Origin: Thermostichus sp047461615
GTDB lineage: Bacteria > Cyanobacteriota > Cyanobacteriia > Thermostichales > Thermostichaceae
Length of the DNA stretch: 64,000 bases
Direction: 5' to 3'
Assembly (NCBI RefSeq): GCF_047461615.1
Contig: NZ_JANSHI010000001.1
Span: 62,001-126,000 of the forward strand
Shown here: positions 26,956 through 34,895 of the stretch, in pieces
Layout: every line of letters begins with the position of its first letter
Position numbering within the stretch: position 1 is the stretch's first letter
Made by a program: the position numbers and the translations under genes
The notes under the pieces: model-generated
Database searches by the model: none
Seen by the model: only the letters and a program-made list of their open reading frames with translations
Told to the model about the DNA's origin: nothing

Positions 26956-27828
26956 TTAGGCCAGAGCCGGCTCCGGCTGGTGGTAGAGAGCAGCCTCTAC
27001 CCGGCAGCCCCGATAGGCCAAGATGTACAGCTCCTTCATATCCTGGATGAGGGGGTAGCGGGGGTTGGCGCCGGTGCATTGGTCGTCAAAAGCCTGCTCC
27101 GCCATCGCTTCCAGACGGTCGTAGAACGCCTGCTCGCTCTCGCTAAGGGCCTCGCGAATGCTGGCCGGGATCCCCAGCTTCCGCTTGAGCTCCTCGATGG
27201 CCTCAATGAGGCGCATGACCTTTTCATCGTCATTGGCCCCGCCCAACTGCAGGTAATCGGCAATCTCGGCATAGCGGTGCTTGGCGTTGGGGTAGCGGTA
27301 TTGGGGAAAGATGGCCTGCTTGAAGGGAGCGTCGGTGGCGTTGTAGCGGATGACGTGGGTAATCATCAAAGCGTTGGCCAGGCCGTGGGGCAGGTGGAAG
27401 GTGGATCCCAGCTTGTGCGCCAGGGAGTGGCACACCCCCAAAAAGGCGTTGGCAAAGGCCATGCCGGCAATGGTGGCAGCGTAGTGGACCTTTTCCCGCG
27501 CTTCTGGATCTTCGGCCCCCCTCTCGTAGGCCCGCGGCAGGTAGGTCATCAGCAGCTTAATCGCCTGCAGCGCCAGGCCGTCGGTAAACTCGCTGGCCAT
27601 CACCGAGACATAGGCTTCCAAAGCATGGGTGAGGGCGTCGATGCCGCTGTAGGCGGTTAGCTTCTTGGGCATCTTCAGGGTGAGATCCGGATCCACGATG
27701 GCCATGCTGGGGGTGAGGGCGTAGTCCGCCAGGGGGTACTTGATCCCCACCCGGTCGTTGGTCACCACCACAAAGGGTGTCACCTTGGATCCCGTCCCGG
27801 AAGTGGTGGGGATGTAGGTCATGCACCG
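26956..27828 (-). pseudogene. adhE: 3' part of adhE (alcohol dehydrogenase domain remnant)
   Basis: About 290 residues matching the end of the iron-dependent alcohol dehydrogenase half of AdhE: YIPTTSGTGSKVTPFVVVT, KYPLADYALTPSMAIVD, DALTHALEAYVSVMASE, AGMAFANAFLGVCHSLAHKL (metal-binding His residues) and FDDQCTGANPRYPLI. Full AdhE is about 870-890 aa; the aldehyde dehydrogenase half and the front of the ADH half, including its nucleotide-binding region, are missing. Immediately upstream the sequence becomes pflB with no intergenic space and in another frame. The remnant reads open from an ATG near 27822, but that ATG lies inside the domain, so a working enzyme is unlikely. Confidence 0.85.
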
Positions 27829-28616
27829 TTAGGTAGGCTAGGTACAGCCACTGGATGGCCTCGCGGGCGTTGGTTGCGGGGCGGCCTAGATCAAAGCCGT
27901 AGCTGGCCCCCATCTCCTTGAGCTCGTACAGGGCTTTGATCTGCTCTGAGAGCTCCTCCCGCAGGCGGATGGTTTCTTCATCCATCGTGTCCACCTCTAG
28001 GCTGGCCTTCTGCGCCTCCTTGTCCTCAATCAGCCGATCCACGCCATAGAGAGGTACCCGCCGGTAGTCACCGATGATGGGGTCCGGCAAGCCGGTGATG
28101 ATCCCAGAGCGGCGGCAGCGGCGCATCTCCTCCGTGTAGGCGTCGAAAACCCCGTCGTTGTGGGTCTTGCGATACTTGGTAAAGATTTCCTTAACGCGGG
28201 GATCCAGCTCCATAGGCCTTGAGGGCCGTTTCTACCATACGGATGCCGCCAAAGGGCAGGATGGCGCGCTTTAGGGGCTTATCTGTTTGTAGCCCTACGA
28301 TTTGCTCCAGCTCTCGGTCGATGTAGCCTGGCGGGTGGCTAGTGATGCTGGAAGGAAGGTCGGTGTCGGCATCCAAGATCCCACGCTTCCGCTCCAAGGC
28401 CATCAGATCTTGAACTTTGGCCCACAGCTGCTGCGTGCGCTCGGTGGCCGGCGCCAAGAAGCTTTCATCTCCCGTGTAAGGCGTGTAATTGCGCTGAATA
28501 AAATCTCGGACGTCGATGCAGCGCTGCCACCGCCCAGGCACGAAATCCCTCAAGCTATGTTGTTTACTTGTGAATTCTGTAGGCAAAGCTACAGAAGACT
28601 GGGCGCTCACTACCAT
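27829..28616 (-). pseudogene. pflB: 5' part of pflB (pyruvate formate-lyase), truncated and frameshifted
   Basis: N-terminal third of pyruvate formate-lyase, which cleaves pyruvate to acetyl-CoA and formate. Recognisable blocks are VRDFIQRNYTPYTGDESFLA, PSSITSHPPGYID, EQIVGLQTDKPLKRAI, LPFGGIRMVETALKAYG, IFTKYRKTHNDGVFDAYT and IIGDYRRVPLYGVDRLIEDK, ending at AREAIQWLYLAYL. Three lesions are visible: a frameshift at about 28205-28213 (KAYG/ELDPRVK junction), loss of the A-Y-G-R-G-R segment between GLPD and IIGDYRR near 28085, and an abrupt end at 27829 where adhE sequence begins. The active-site cysteines and glycyl-radical loop are gone. ATG 28616, with AGGGGG before it, is the probable original start. 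Confidence 0.88.
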
Positions 28617-29414
28617 AGCAATCCCCCTGGCCATTCGGCCTGACAGCTATGCAACAGGCTAGACCTAGAGCAAGACCTCTCCTCAGCTACTGCTAAGGGC
28701 TGCTGGCATCTTTGCCAAAGGGACGATCTAGCCACCGGTGCAAGGGAGAACTTTTAGCAACTCTGATGTTTCTTTTTTCAGGCGTTTGCAATACACCTTG
28801 CCCACTTCAATTCTAGTTCCTTCTCCTCTTAGGAGGCCGCTGTCTCTGTATTTTTAATCCCGTTTTTAATATTTTCTTAAGGGGTTGCTAAGGGGGCTTG
28901 CCAAACGGCTAGCTTAGGCCAAGGTAGGTTGGAGGCAGCACCCCCGATCAATCAGGCGCCACAGCAGTTGCTCGAGGAAATCTTCACGAGTGGTGCTAAG
29001 GCACGGACAACAAATGGGGTTACTCTCGGCAGCTCGAAAGAGCAGATAAGGAGGCCTCGGAAATAAGAGAAGCCTTTCTGAGAATTGGAAAACAACCACG
29101 AAAAGCAACTATTCCCCTTCCCGTCCTGAGCTGAGGATCCGCTCCCCCCCTAGAGGCAAGAGTTTTGAACTAGAGTAAACTTTGGTGTTTGTTTTGAGAG
29201 GAGTGTTAAATACGACATCTGAACCACCTGGGCCTTGCCTATCATCCTGCTTGGCGCTGGGCAGTTTTGGTTCCTGGACTGAGCTCCTTCCTTGAGGATT
29301 GCCGATTGCTGTGCTACATATGAACTTAACTGCCGAGCATAGGTATTTATTACTAAGCGGCTTGTCTGTGGCCAGAAGAGGGCCTGGCTGAGCCGAGGAG
29401 TGAGGAGGAGTGTG
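28617..29414. other. 800-bp stretch without a recognisable gene
   Basis: No frame gives a familiar protein on either strand. Short minus-strand frames at 28914-29108 (SNPICCPCLSTTREDFLEQL) and 29150-29422 read partly like protein but have no start signals and no known motif. Composition is more AT-rich than the surroundings in the middle (28780-28900, with GTTTTTAATATTTTC). It probably contains the promoters of pflB (minus strand) and of the DUF1815 gene (plus strand), and perhaps decayed sequence. Confidence 0.45.
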
Positions 29415-29762
29415 ATGTTCAAACGGTTGGCGGAACAATACCGCAGCTACGTTCAGGATCTGGTGATGAGTTTGCAGGCGCTGGCCATTGCTTTGGAGAA
29501 GCGGGGCTACCCGGCCTCCTGCTACACCTGCGGCACCTCCTTTGAGAGCGCTTCCTTCATGGTCAGCTTGCGGGAAGGGCATCTGATTCGCTTTTTAGTC
29601 TCCGAGTGCTCCATCAGTTGGACGGAGATGCGGGATGAGCGGGAGCTGATGAAACTAGAAGGAGCGGAGGCCATTCGTCAGCTTCAGGATCTGGTAGAGC
29701 TAATCAAAGACGATCTAGCTGCTAGCGCTGCACCAGCAGAAGCTCTGGCCCATAGCCGTTGA
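29415..29762 (+). CDS. Small conserved cyanobacterial protein, DUF1815-like
   Basis: 115-aa soluble protein beginning MFKRLAEQYRSYVQDLVMSL, with a short C-x-x-C-like element in SCYTCGTSFESASFMVSL and the block RFLVSECSISWTEMRDEREL. From memory these stretches match the cyanobacterial DUF1815 family (about 100 aa, function unknown). The ATG at 29415 follows the Shine-Dalgarno GAGGAGGAG directly, fixing the start; a longer frame from 29400 is unlikely. No signal peptide or membrane helix is seen. The reference family label should be confirmed by an HMM search. Confidence 0.75.
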   Translation: MFKRLAEQYRSYVQDLVMSLQALAIALEKRGYPASCYTCGTSFESASFMVSLREGHLIRFLVSECSISWTEMRDERELMKLEGAEAIRQLQDLVELIKDDLAASAAPAEALAHSR

Positions 29763-29821
29763 TCCGCGTCTGAAAGACCTATACAACCTCGGACAAAAGC
29801 AGACTTTTGCTCCAGGTTGAG

Positions 29822-30053
29822 CCTTTCTTCCTGCTTCCACGACCTATAGCTAGCAGCAGAGTTCACCTCCACTACCCCACCAGAGGGATCTCCGCAGGTG
29901 TCACTTCCCATCGAGCTGAGGGGAGTTGCTCCTTGCTCTTGATCGAGCACACCGGCTAAAGACGGAGCTGACTTTAGCCTAGGCAAAGTGCCTAGCCGAA
30001 GAAATGCAGCTGCTCATCTACTGGCTTAGTTAATCCACGTCAAGGCAGAAGAT
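29822..30053 (-). repeat. Dispersed repeat copy B, possible decayed tnpB 3' end
   Basis: Second copy of the element at 1820-2025, about 25 bp longer because of an internal insertion near 29941-29968. On the minus strand one frame reads ATPLSSMGSDTCGDPSGGVV and then SYRSWKQEERLNLE. That resembles a TnpB tail: a C-G-D-P-S-G-like motif followed by K-Q-E. Further upstream TGGATTAACTAAGCC resembles A-I-N-L-A with a stop in place of Leu. No intact transposase, terminal repeats or target duplication is visible. It sits next to tRNA-Glu. Confidence 0.55.
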
Positions 30054-30092
30054 GCGCCGGCGAAACTACGCATCGTCGCTACCTCTCCTCTA

Positions 30093-30165
30093 TACCCCCA
30101 AGGGGATTCGAACCCCTGTCGCATCCGTGAAAGGGATGTGTCCTAGGCCTCTAGACGATGGGGGC
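30093..30165 (-). tRNA. trnE: tRNA-Glu (anticodon TTC)
   Basis: 73-nt cloverleaf on the minus strand starting GCCCCCATCGTCTAGAGGCC. The anticodon loop is CTTTCAC, giving TTC; the T-arm GGGGTTCGAATCCCC is perfect, and the acceptor arm closes with TGGGGGT. No CCA is encoded. In cyanobacteria this tRNA, charged with glutamate, feeds both protein synthesis and the C5 route to tetrapyrroles. It stands alone, next to repeat copy B. Confidence 0.96.
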
Positions 30166-30230
30166 ATCTCCAAACGAAGCGATCTTGATTGTAAGGAGGC
30201 AGGTTTAACTCTGTCAACTTGAATCTCTTG

Positions 30231-30341
30231 CTAGTCACCGTCGCCCGCCCCCCATCCTACCCCGGCCAAGATCAAGAGTCCCAGGAGAGCCAGACCCAGC
30301 AATCCGGCGATCACAAGGGGTTCATCCGGGATCACATCCAT
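30231..30341 (-). CDS. 36-aa single-helix membrane peptide, unrecognised
   Basis: A short ORF missed by length cut-offs. It starts at ATG 30341 with GAGG about 7 bases upstream and encodes 36 residues: an acidic start (MDVIPDEP), one hydrophobic helix (VIAGLLGLALLGLLILAGVG) and an acidic end (GAGDGD). Size and layout resemble the small one-helix subunits of cyanobacterial photosystem, cytochrome b6f or NDH complexes, but the sequence matches none that I know. Downstream of it on the same strand is tRNA-Glu; upstream is the divergent clpP. A chance ORF cannot be excluded. Confidence 0.5.
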   Translation of the reverse strand: MDVIPDEPLVIAGLLGLALLGLLILAGVGWGAGDGD

Positions 30342-30487
30342 TTACACCTCATCTCCGCAGATTGATAGATTGATAATGAGGATCCCAGCGGCAGGCTACC
30401 TAGGCAGAGCCAGGCAACTCCTCTGCAGGGGGCAGTTATCCCGTGGCTTAAACTACACTATGGTAGCAACCCATCGCTTGGACTGGC

Positions 30488-31090
30488 ATGATTCCCACTG
30501 TTATCGAGCAATCTGCACGCGGCGAGCGCGCCTTTGATATTTACTCGCGTTTGCTACGAGATCGGATTATCTTCTTGGGCACGCCGATAGATGACGACGT
30601 AGCCAACCTAATTGTGGCTCAGATGCTCTACCTGGAATCCGAAGACCCTGAGAAAGATATCTACCTCTACATCAACTCTCCTGGCGGCTCTGTCTATGCC
30701 GGTATGGCCATTTACGACACCATGCAGCACATCCAGCCAGACGTCTCCACCATCTGCATTGGCTTGGCCGCCAGCATGGGAGCCTTTTTGCTGGCAGGGG
30801 GTGCCAAGGGCAAACGCATTGCCCTTCCCCACGCCCGCATTATGATTCACCAACCTCTGGGGGGAGCCCAGGGTCCAGCGACCGACATTGAGATCCAGGC
30901 CAGGGAGCTCCTCTTTATCAAAAACAGCCTCAACAGTCTGCTTGCCTACCACACGGGCCAGCCGCTGGAGCGTATCGAGCGCGATACAGACCGCGACAAC
31001 TTTATGACCCCAGAACAGGCCAAAGAATACGGCATCATCGACCAGGTAATCACCAAGAAGCCGCAGCCTTCCCTGACGACCGTTTCCTAG
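30488..31090 (+). CDS. clpP: ATP-dependent Clp protease proteolytic subunit
   Basis: Serine protease barrel subunit of 200 aa that degrades proteins unfolded by ClpC or ClpX. The catalytic triad is visible: Ser96 (GLAASMGAFLL), His121 (MIHQPLGG) and Asp170 (ERDTDRDNFM). YINSPGGSVYAGMAIYDTMQ is the oxyanion strand. Because all three residues are present it is a true ClpP and not the inactive cyanobacterial ClpR. It is single here, without clpX downstream. Confidence 0.95.
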   Translation: MIPTVIEQSARGERAFDIYSRLLRDRIIFLGTPIDDDVANLIVAQMLYLESEDPEKDIYLYINSPGGSVYAGMAIYDTMQHIQPDVSTICIGLAASMGAFLLAGGAKGKRIALPHARIMIHQPLGGAQGPATDIEIQARELLFIKNSLNSLLAYHTGQPLERIERDTDRDNFMTPEQAKEYGIIDQVITKKPQPSLTTVS

Positions 31091-31220
31091 TCCTCCTGGC
31101 TGCCAGGGAGTCTCTTTCCCAGCTGCCTGCCAAGGGGGCTGGTGTCGTTAGGTGGGGGATTCTCCCAGGAAGATGTGAAGAAAGTCAAAGAAATCTATCC
31201 CGTTGCCAGCGGAAGGCCTG

Positions 31221-31237
31221 GCTTACTTTAAGTAAGC
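31221..31237. promoter_or_regulatory. 17-bp perfect palindrome downstream of clpP
   Basis: GCTTACTTTAAGTAAGC, with 8-base arms around a single central T, lies 130 bp after the clpP stop. It is AT-rich compared with the region and has no T-tract after it, so it looks more like a protein-binding site than an intrinsic terminator. The nearest downstream gene is rbcL, 545 bp away across the scaffold gap, so its target is uncertain. Confidence 0.3.
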
Positions 31238-31355
31238 TAATCAAACTCATAAAGAAAGTAATGATCTGGCTTTCATCGCGGATGGTAGCTTAGGATTAGA
31301 CCCAAGAAGGTGGAGCTGCATTATTGAGATCGCAGGGGCAACAAGAGCTGAAAAT

Positions 31356-31609
31356 AGTCCATAGAGGCTTTCTGGACTTGGTGCGTTAAAGCTAGCGATG
31401 AAAGGAGTCAGGGAAAGAGGGCTCACAGGTTGNNNNNNNNNNNNNNNNNNNNNNNNNNNNNNNNNNNNNNNNNNNNNNNNNNNNNNNNNNNNNNNNNNNN
31501 NNNNNNNNNNNNNNNNNNNNNNNNNNNNNNNNAGTCCATAGAGGCTTTCTGGACTTGGTGCGTTAAAGCTAGCGATGAAAGGAGTCAGGGAAAGAGGGCT
31601 CACAGGTTG
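31356..31609. other. Scaffold gap (100 N) flanked by identical 77-bp sequences
   Basis: Positions 31433-31532 are exactly 100 N. The 77 bp before the gap (31356-31432) and the 77 bp after it (31533-31609) are identical base for base. An identical overlap of a fixed odd length at two contig ends is what a de Bruijn-graph assembler run with k=77 produces, so the flanks are probably one locus counted twice rather than a tandem repeat. The remaining sequence of the 691-bp interval between clpP and rbcL shows no recognisable gene. It should hold the Rubisco operon promoter; the stretch 31610-31781 upstream of rbcL is intact. Confidence 0.8.
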
Positions 31610-31781
31610 AGGGGGAAGAGGTAGGCTGCAAGGTCGAGCCTACCGATTGTGAGGCAACTCCAAGGCCAGAAAGGGCAGGCAGTTGAGGCTCCTTACCTCT
31701 GCTTCCTCGCCTGTTGCCTGAAGCTGGAGATGTTAGTTCTCAACTTTGCAGAGTTTGTCATTCGTGTAGAGGAGGATTGAC

Positions 31782-33206
31782 GTGGCCTATTCAGCAACGA
31801 AAACCAAGAGCGGCTATCAAGCGGGGGTGAAAGACTACAGACTGACCTATTACACCCCTGATTACACGCCCAAAGATACCGACATCCTAGCCTGTTTTCG
31901 GGTTACGCCTCAGCCAGGCGTTCCTCCAGAAGAAGCAGGGGCGGCAGTAGCAGCTGAGTCCTCGACGGGCACCTGGACAACCGTTTGGACCGATCTGCTC
32001 ACTGACTTGGACCGCTACAAGGGCCGCTGCTACGACATCGAGCCGGTTCCTGGCGAAGAGAACCAGTACTTCTGCTTCGTCGCCTACCCGCTGGATCTCT
32101 TCGAGGAAGGCTCAGTAACCAACATGCTCACCTCAATTGTGGGCAACGTCTTCGGCTTTAAGGCCATAAAGGCGCTGCGGCTGGAAGACTTGCGCATTCC
32201 CGTAGCTTACCTGAAGACCTTCCAGGGCCCTCCCCACGGCATTCAGGTAGAGCGGGATAAGCTGAACAAGTATGGCCGTCCGCTGCTGGGCTGCACTATC
32301 AAGCCCAAACTGGGTCTTTCCGCCAAAAACTACGGGCGAGCTGTGTACGAGGCACTGCGGGGTGGGCTGGACTTTACCAAAGACGACGAGAACGTCAACT
32401 CGCAGCCTTTCATGCGCTGGCGGGATCGCTACTTGTTTGTCATGGAAGCGGTCCACAAAGCTCAAGCCGAAACCGGCGAGATCAAGGGCCACTACCTGAA
32501 CGTGACCGCGCCCACCTGTGAGGAAATGTTCAAGCGGGCGGAGTTTGCCAAGGAGATTGGCGCTCCCATCATCATGCACGACTACCTCACCGCCGGCTTT
32601 ACGGCCAACACCAGCCTGGCCAAGTGGTGCCGCGATAATGGCATCCTGCTGCACATCCACCGCGCCATGCACGCGGTGATCGACCGGCAGAAAAACCACG
32701 GCATCCACTTCCGGGTGCTGGCCAAGTGCCTGCGCATGTCTGGCGGCGACCACCTGCACGCCGGTACGGTGGTGGGCAAGTTGGAAGGCGACCGCGCCAT
32801 CACCATGGGCGTTGTGGATCTCATGCGGGAAAACTACGTCGAGGCGGATCGCTCCCGCGGCATTTTCTTCACCCAAGATTGGGCTTCTATGCCTGGGGTC
32901 ATGCCGGTGGCTTCTGGAGGGATCCACGTTTGGCACATGCCGGCGCTGGTGGAGATCTTCGGGGACGACGCGGTGCTGCAGTTTGGCGGCGGCACGCTCG
33001 GCCACCCGTGGGGGAATGCTCCCGGTGCAACAGCTAACCGCGTGGCCCTGGAGGCCTGCATCCAAGCCCGCAATGAAGGTCGAGACCTGATCCGAGAGGG
33101 CAGCGACATCATCCGCGAAGCAGCCAAGTGGTCGCCAGAGCTGGCGGCTGCCTGCGAGCTGTGGAAAGAGGTTAAGTTCGAGTTCAAGCCGGTCGATACG
33201 CTCTGA
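31782..33206 (+). CDS. rbcL: Ribulose-bisphosphate carboxylase large subunit (form IB)
   Basis: Catalytic large subunit of Rubisco, which fixes CO2 in the Calvin cycle, probably inside carboxysomes. It has 474 aa. GGLDFTKDDEN contains the carbamylated lysine (K200 here, K201 by plant numbering) and the metal-binding Asp and Glu; TIKPKLGL holds the loop-1 lysine; HIHRAMHAV, SGGDHLHAGTVVGKLEG (loop 6 Lys) and GGGTLGHPWGNAPGA are intact. The start is GTG with GAGGAGG six bases upstream, and the family N-terminus (MAYSATKTKSGYQAGVKDY) agrees. It is followed by rbcX and rbcS. Confidence 0.98.
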   Translation: MAYSATKTKSGYQAGVKDYRLTYYTPDYTPKDTDILACFRVTPQPGVPPEEAGAAVAAESSTGTWTTVWTDLLTDLDRYKGRCYDIEPVPGEENQYFCFVAYPLDLFEEGSVTNMLTSIVGNVFGFKAIKALRLEDLRIPVAYLKTFQGPPHGIQVERDKLNKYGRPLLGCTIKPKLGLSAKNYGRAVYEALRGGLDFTKDDENVNSQPFMRWRDRYLFVMEAVHKAQAETGEIKGHYLNVTAPTCEEMFKRAEFAKEIGAPIIMHDYLTAGFTANTSLAKWCRDNGILLHIHRAMHAVIDRQKNHGIHFRVLAKCLRMSGGDHLHAGTVVGKLEGDRAITMGVVDLMRENYVEADRSRGIFFTQDWASMPGVMPVASGGIHVWHMPALVEIFGDDAVLQFGGGTLGHPWGNAPGATANRVALEACIQARNEGRDLIREGSDIIREAAKWSPELAAACELWKEVKFEFKPVDTL

Positions 33207-33214
33207 AACTCTCC

Positions 33215-33247
33215 GGGGGCAAGGGATCTCTGGACTCTCTTGCCCCC
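33215..33247 (+). promoter_or_regulatory. Strong hairpin between rbcL and rbcX
   Basis: A 9-bp perfect stem, GGGGGCAAG pairing with CTTGCCCCC around a 15-base loop, beginning 9 bp after the rbcL stop. There is no T-run, so it should not terminate fully. It is well placed to protect the rbcL message from 3' decay or to lower expression of rbcX relative to rbcL. Confidence 0.55.
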
Positions 33248-33270
33248 CTGGCCCAACCCCTGGATCGGTC

Positions 33271-33678
33271 ATGGATCTAAAGCAGATCGCCAAGGACACG
33301 GCCAAAACTTTAATCAGCTACCTGACCTATCAGGCGATGCGCACGGTGCTGGCCCAGCTGAGCGAGACGGATCCTCCCAGGGCCCTCTGGCTGCAGCAGT
33401 TTTCTGCTCGGCAAAGCTTCCAGGATGGGGAAGCCTATCTTCGGGCTTTGCTGGCAGAGCGGGCCGACTTGGCCTACCGCATCATGACCGTTCGAGAGTA
33501 CCTGGCAGCGGAGGTGGTCGACTACTTGCCGGAAATGGCCAAAACCGGTATTCAACAGGCCAACATGGAACACCGCCGCAGCCACCTGGAACGGCTGACT
33601 TCAGCAACCGGATCCCTGCCGGTCACCCACCCAGAGGCAGGATCCCCTCTCCAAAACCCTACACCTGAAACGGAGTAA
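33271..33678 (+). CDS. rbcX: Rubisco assembly chaperone RbcX
   Basis: Small helical dimer that binds the C-terminal tail of RbcL and assists assembly of the L8 core. The 135-aa sequence is typical: MDLKQIAKDTAKTLISYLTY, QAMRTVLAQLSETDPPRALW, GEAYLRALL and RIMTVREYLAAEVVDYLPEM, with a variable C-terminal tail. It lies between rbcL and rbcS, the usual cyanobacterial order, with only 3 bp before rbcS. Confidence 0.96.
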   Translation: MDLKQIAKDTAKTLISYLTYQAMRTVLAQLSETDPPRALWLQQFSARQSFQDGEAYLRALLAERADLAYRIMTVREYLAAEVVDYLPEMAKTGIQQANMEHRRSHLERLTSATGSLPVTHPEAGSPLQNPTPETE

Positions 33679-33681
33679 GTT

Positions 33682-34014
33682 ATGCAAACCCTACCGAAAG
33701 AGCGCCGCTACGAAACCTTTTCCTATCTGCCACCCCTAACGGATCTGCAGATCCTCAAGCAGGTGCAGTACATCCTGGATCAGGGCTACATCCCTGCCAT
33801 CGAATTCAACGAATCTTCCGAGCCAACCGACCACTACTGGACTTTGTGGAAGCTGCCGCTGTTTAGCGCTACTTCTCCACAGGAGGTGCTGACCGAAGTG
33901 CAGGCCTGCCGCAGCGCTTACCCCCATTGCTTCATCCGCGTGGTGGGCTTCGACAACATTAAGCAGTGTCAGGTGCTGGGCTTCTTGGTTTACAAGCCAA
34001 GCGGCTTGCGCTAG
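33682..34014 (+). CDS. rbcS: Ribulose-bisphosphate carboxylase small subunit
   Basis: Small subunit of form I Rubisco, 110 aa, capping the L8 core. It shows ERRYETFSYLPPLTDLQILKQVQYILDQ and EFNESSEPTDHYWTLWKLPLF, then CIRVVGFDN-like HCFIRVVGFDNIKQCQ, all conserved. Start ATG 33682 follows the rbcX stop closely. It is the last gene of the operon and is followed by a hairpin with T-tract. Confidence 0.97.
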   Translation: MQTLPKERRYETFSYLPPLTDLQILKQVQYILDQGYIPAIEFNESSEPTDHYWTLWKLPLFSATSPQEVLTEVQACRSAYPHCFIRVVGFDNIKQCQVLGFLVYKPSGLR

Positions 34015-34042
34015 AAGCTGTTCTGCTGTTTTTACACCCCTA

Positions 34043-34076
34043 GGGGAGAGAGCTTCCGGAGGGCTCCTCCCTTTTT
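34043..34076 (+). terminator. Rho-independent terminator after rbcS
   Basis: GC-rich inverted sequence (GGGGAGAGAGC pairing imperfectly with GCTCCTCCC, or the inner GGAGG/CCTCC) followed immediately by TTTTT, 29 bp after the rbcS stop. Position and T-run fit the end of the Rubisco operon. Confidence 0.65.
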
Positions 34077-34089
34077 CCTTGGGCTCTCT

Positions 34090-34848
34090 TTACGCTCCAA
34101 TCCCCAGGAGGGCTCCTAGCCCCACCGCCAAAAGAGCGGCAAGGGTTGTCTGAATGCCGTTCACCACCTCATTGGTCATCCAGGCCAGGCGGGGCTGCAG
34201 CACTACCCCCATCCAGCTTTCTGCTAGAGTGGCCAGGATGCCGGCCAGCCAGCAGGCGCTCAGCCACCAGGGATCCCCTCCCACCCATTCTCCGCCAATC
34301 CCCCAGGCCAAGGCGGACATTCCCCCTGCTGCCGTCACCCCCGCCAGGGATCCCTCTAGGCTGACAGCTCCCTCGGTGCCGGCAGGCACCGGCTGAAAAG
34401 TGGTGATCAAAAAGGTCTGCCGTCCATAGGCTTTGCCTACTTCGCTGCTGACGGTATCGGCCAATTTCGCTGCAAAGCTGGCACTATACCCCAACCACCA
34501 CAGGGAGTGCGGAAAGAAAGCGTATCCCACTGCGCATACCGCCCCGGTCAAAGCAGAGCCCCAGACATTTTCTGGGCCCCGCGCCCCTCCTCGCTTCTCG
34601 GCAATTCCCTGCGCCTGCTTCCGGTGGATCCCCAAGCGGGTGACGGCTGTGCCGACTAAAAAATAGGCGGCTACTACCAGGTAGCCCCGCCACCCCAGGC
34701 CCCCCCACACCAACAAACCCAGCAGCCCTGCGTGGAGCACCCCAGCCCGGGTCAGCGCCTTTTGGGGACTCTGCAGGGCTAGCCCCACGAGAAGTAAATT
34801 GAGCCAAAGCGCCACTCCCCACTGACTTAGAAGCCATCCCTGGCCCAT
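34090..34848 (-). CDS. DUF92 membrane protein (phytyl-phosphate kinase/VTE6-like)
   Basis: 252-aa integral membrane protein with about six hydrophobic helices. The signature ASFAAKLADTVSSEVGKAYG, followed by PVPAGTEGAVSLEGSLAG, identifies the DUF92/TIGR00297 family. The plant member VTE6 phosphorylates phytyl phosphate for tocopherol and phylloquinone synthesis, so a role in phytol recycling is reasonable but inferred. GGAGG precedes the ATG at 34848. Confidence 0.85.
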   Translation of the reverse strand: MGQGWLLSQWGVALWLNLLLVGLALQSPQKALTRAGVLHAGLLGLLVWGGLGWRGYLVVAAYFLVGTAVTRLGIHRKQAQGIAEKRGGARGPENVWGSALTGAVCAVGYAFFPHSLWWLGYSASFAAKLADTVSSEVGKAYGRQTFLITTFQPVPAGTEGAVSLEGSLAGVTAAGGMSALAWGIGGEWVGGDPWWLSACWLAGILATLAESWMGVVLQPRLAWMTNEVVNGIQTTLAALLAVGLGALLGIGA

Positions 34849-34895
34849 CGGTGCCCTCCGTCAGCGGCAAAGGTGGCTAGCTTTGGCTGTGGCAA

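Noticed and set aside
29109..29582. Minus-strand frame upstream of the DUF1815 gene
   Set aside because: It overlaps the well-supported plus-strand gene, has no ribosome-binding site and no familiar motif.
31247..31603. Minus-strand ORF spanning the gap
   Set aside because: It is open only because it reads through N; the same residues appear on both sides of the gap because of the 77-bp duplication.
31356..31609. Tandem or CRISPR-like repeat around the N-run
   Set aside because: Two copies only, identical for exactly 77 bp and ending at the gap; better explained as a contig-end overlap.
32133..33305. 390-codon open frame antisense to rbcL
   Set aside because: Shadow of the strongly biased, GC-rich rbcL coding strand; no start signal or known motif.
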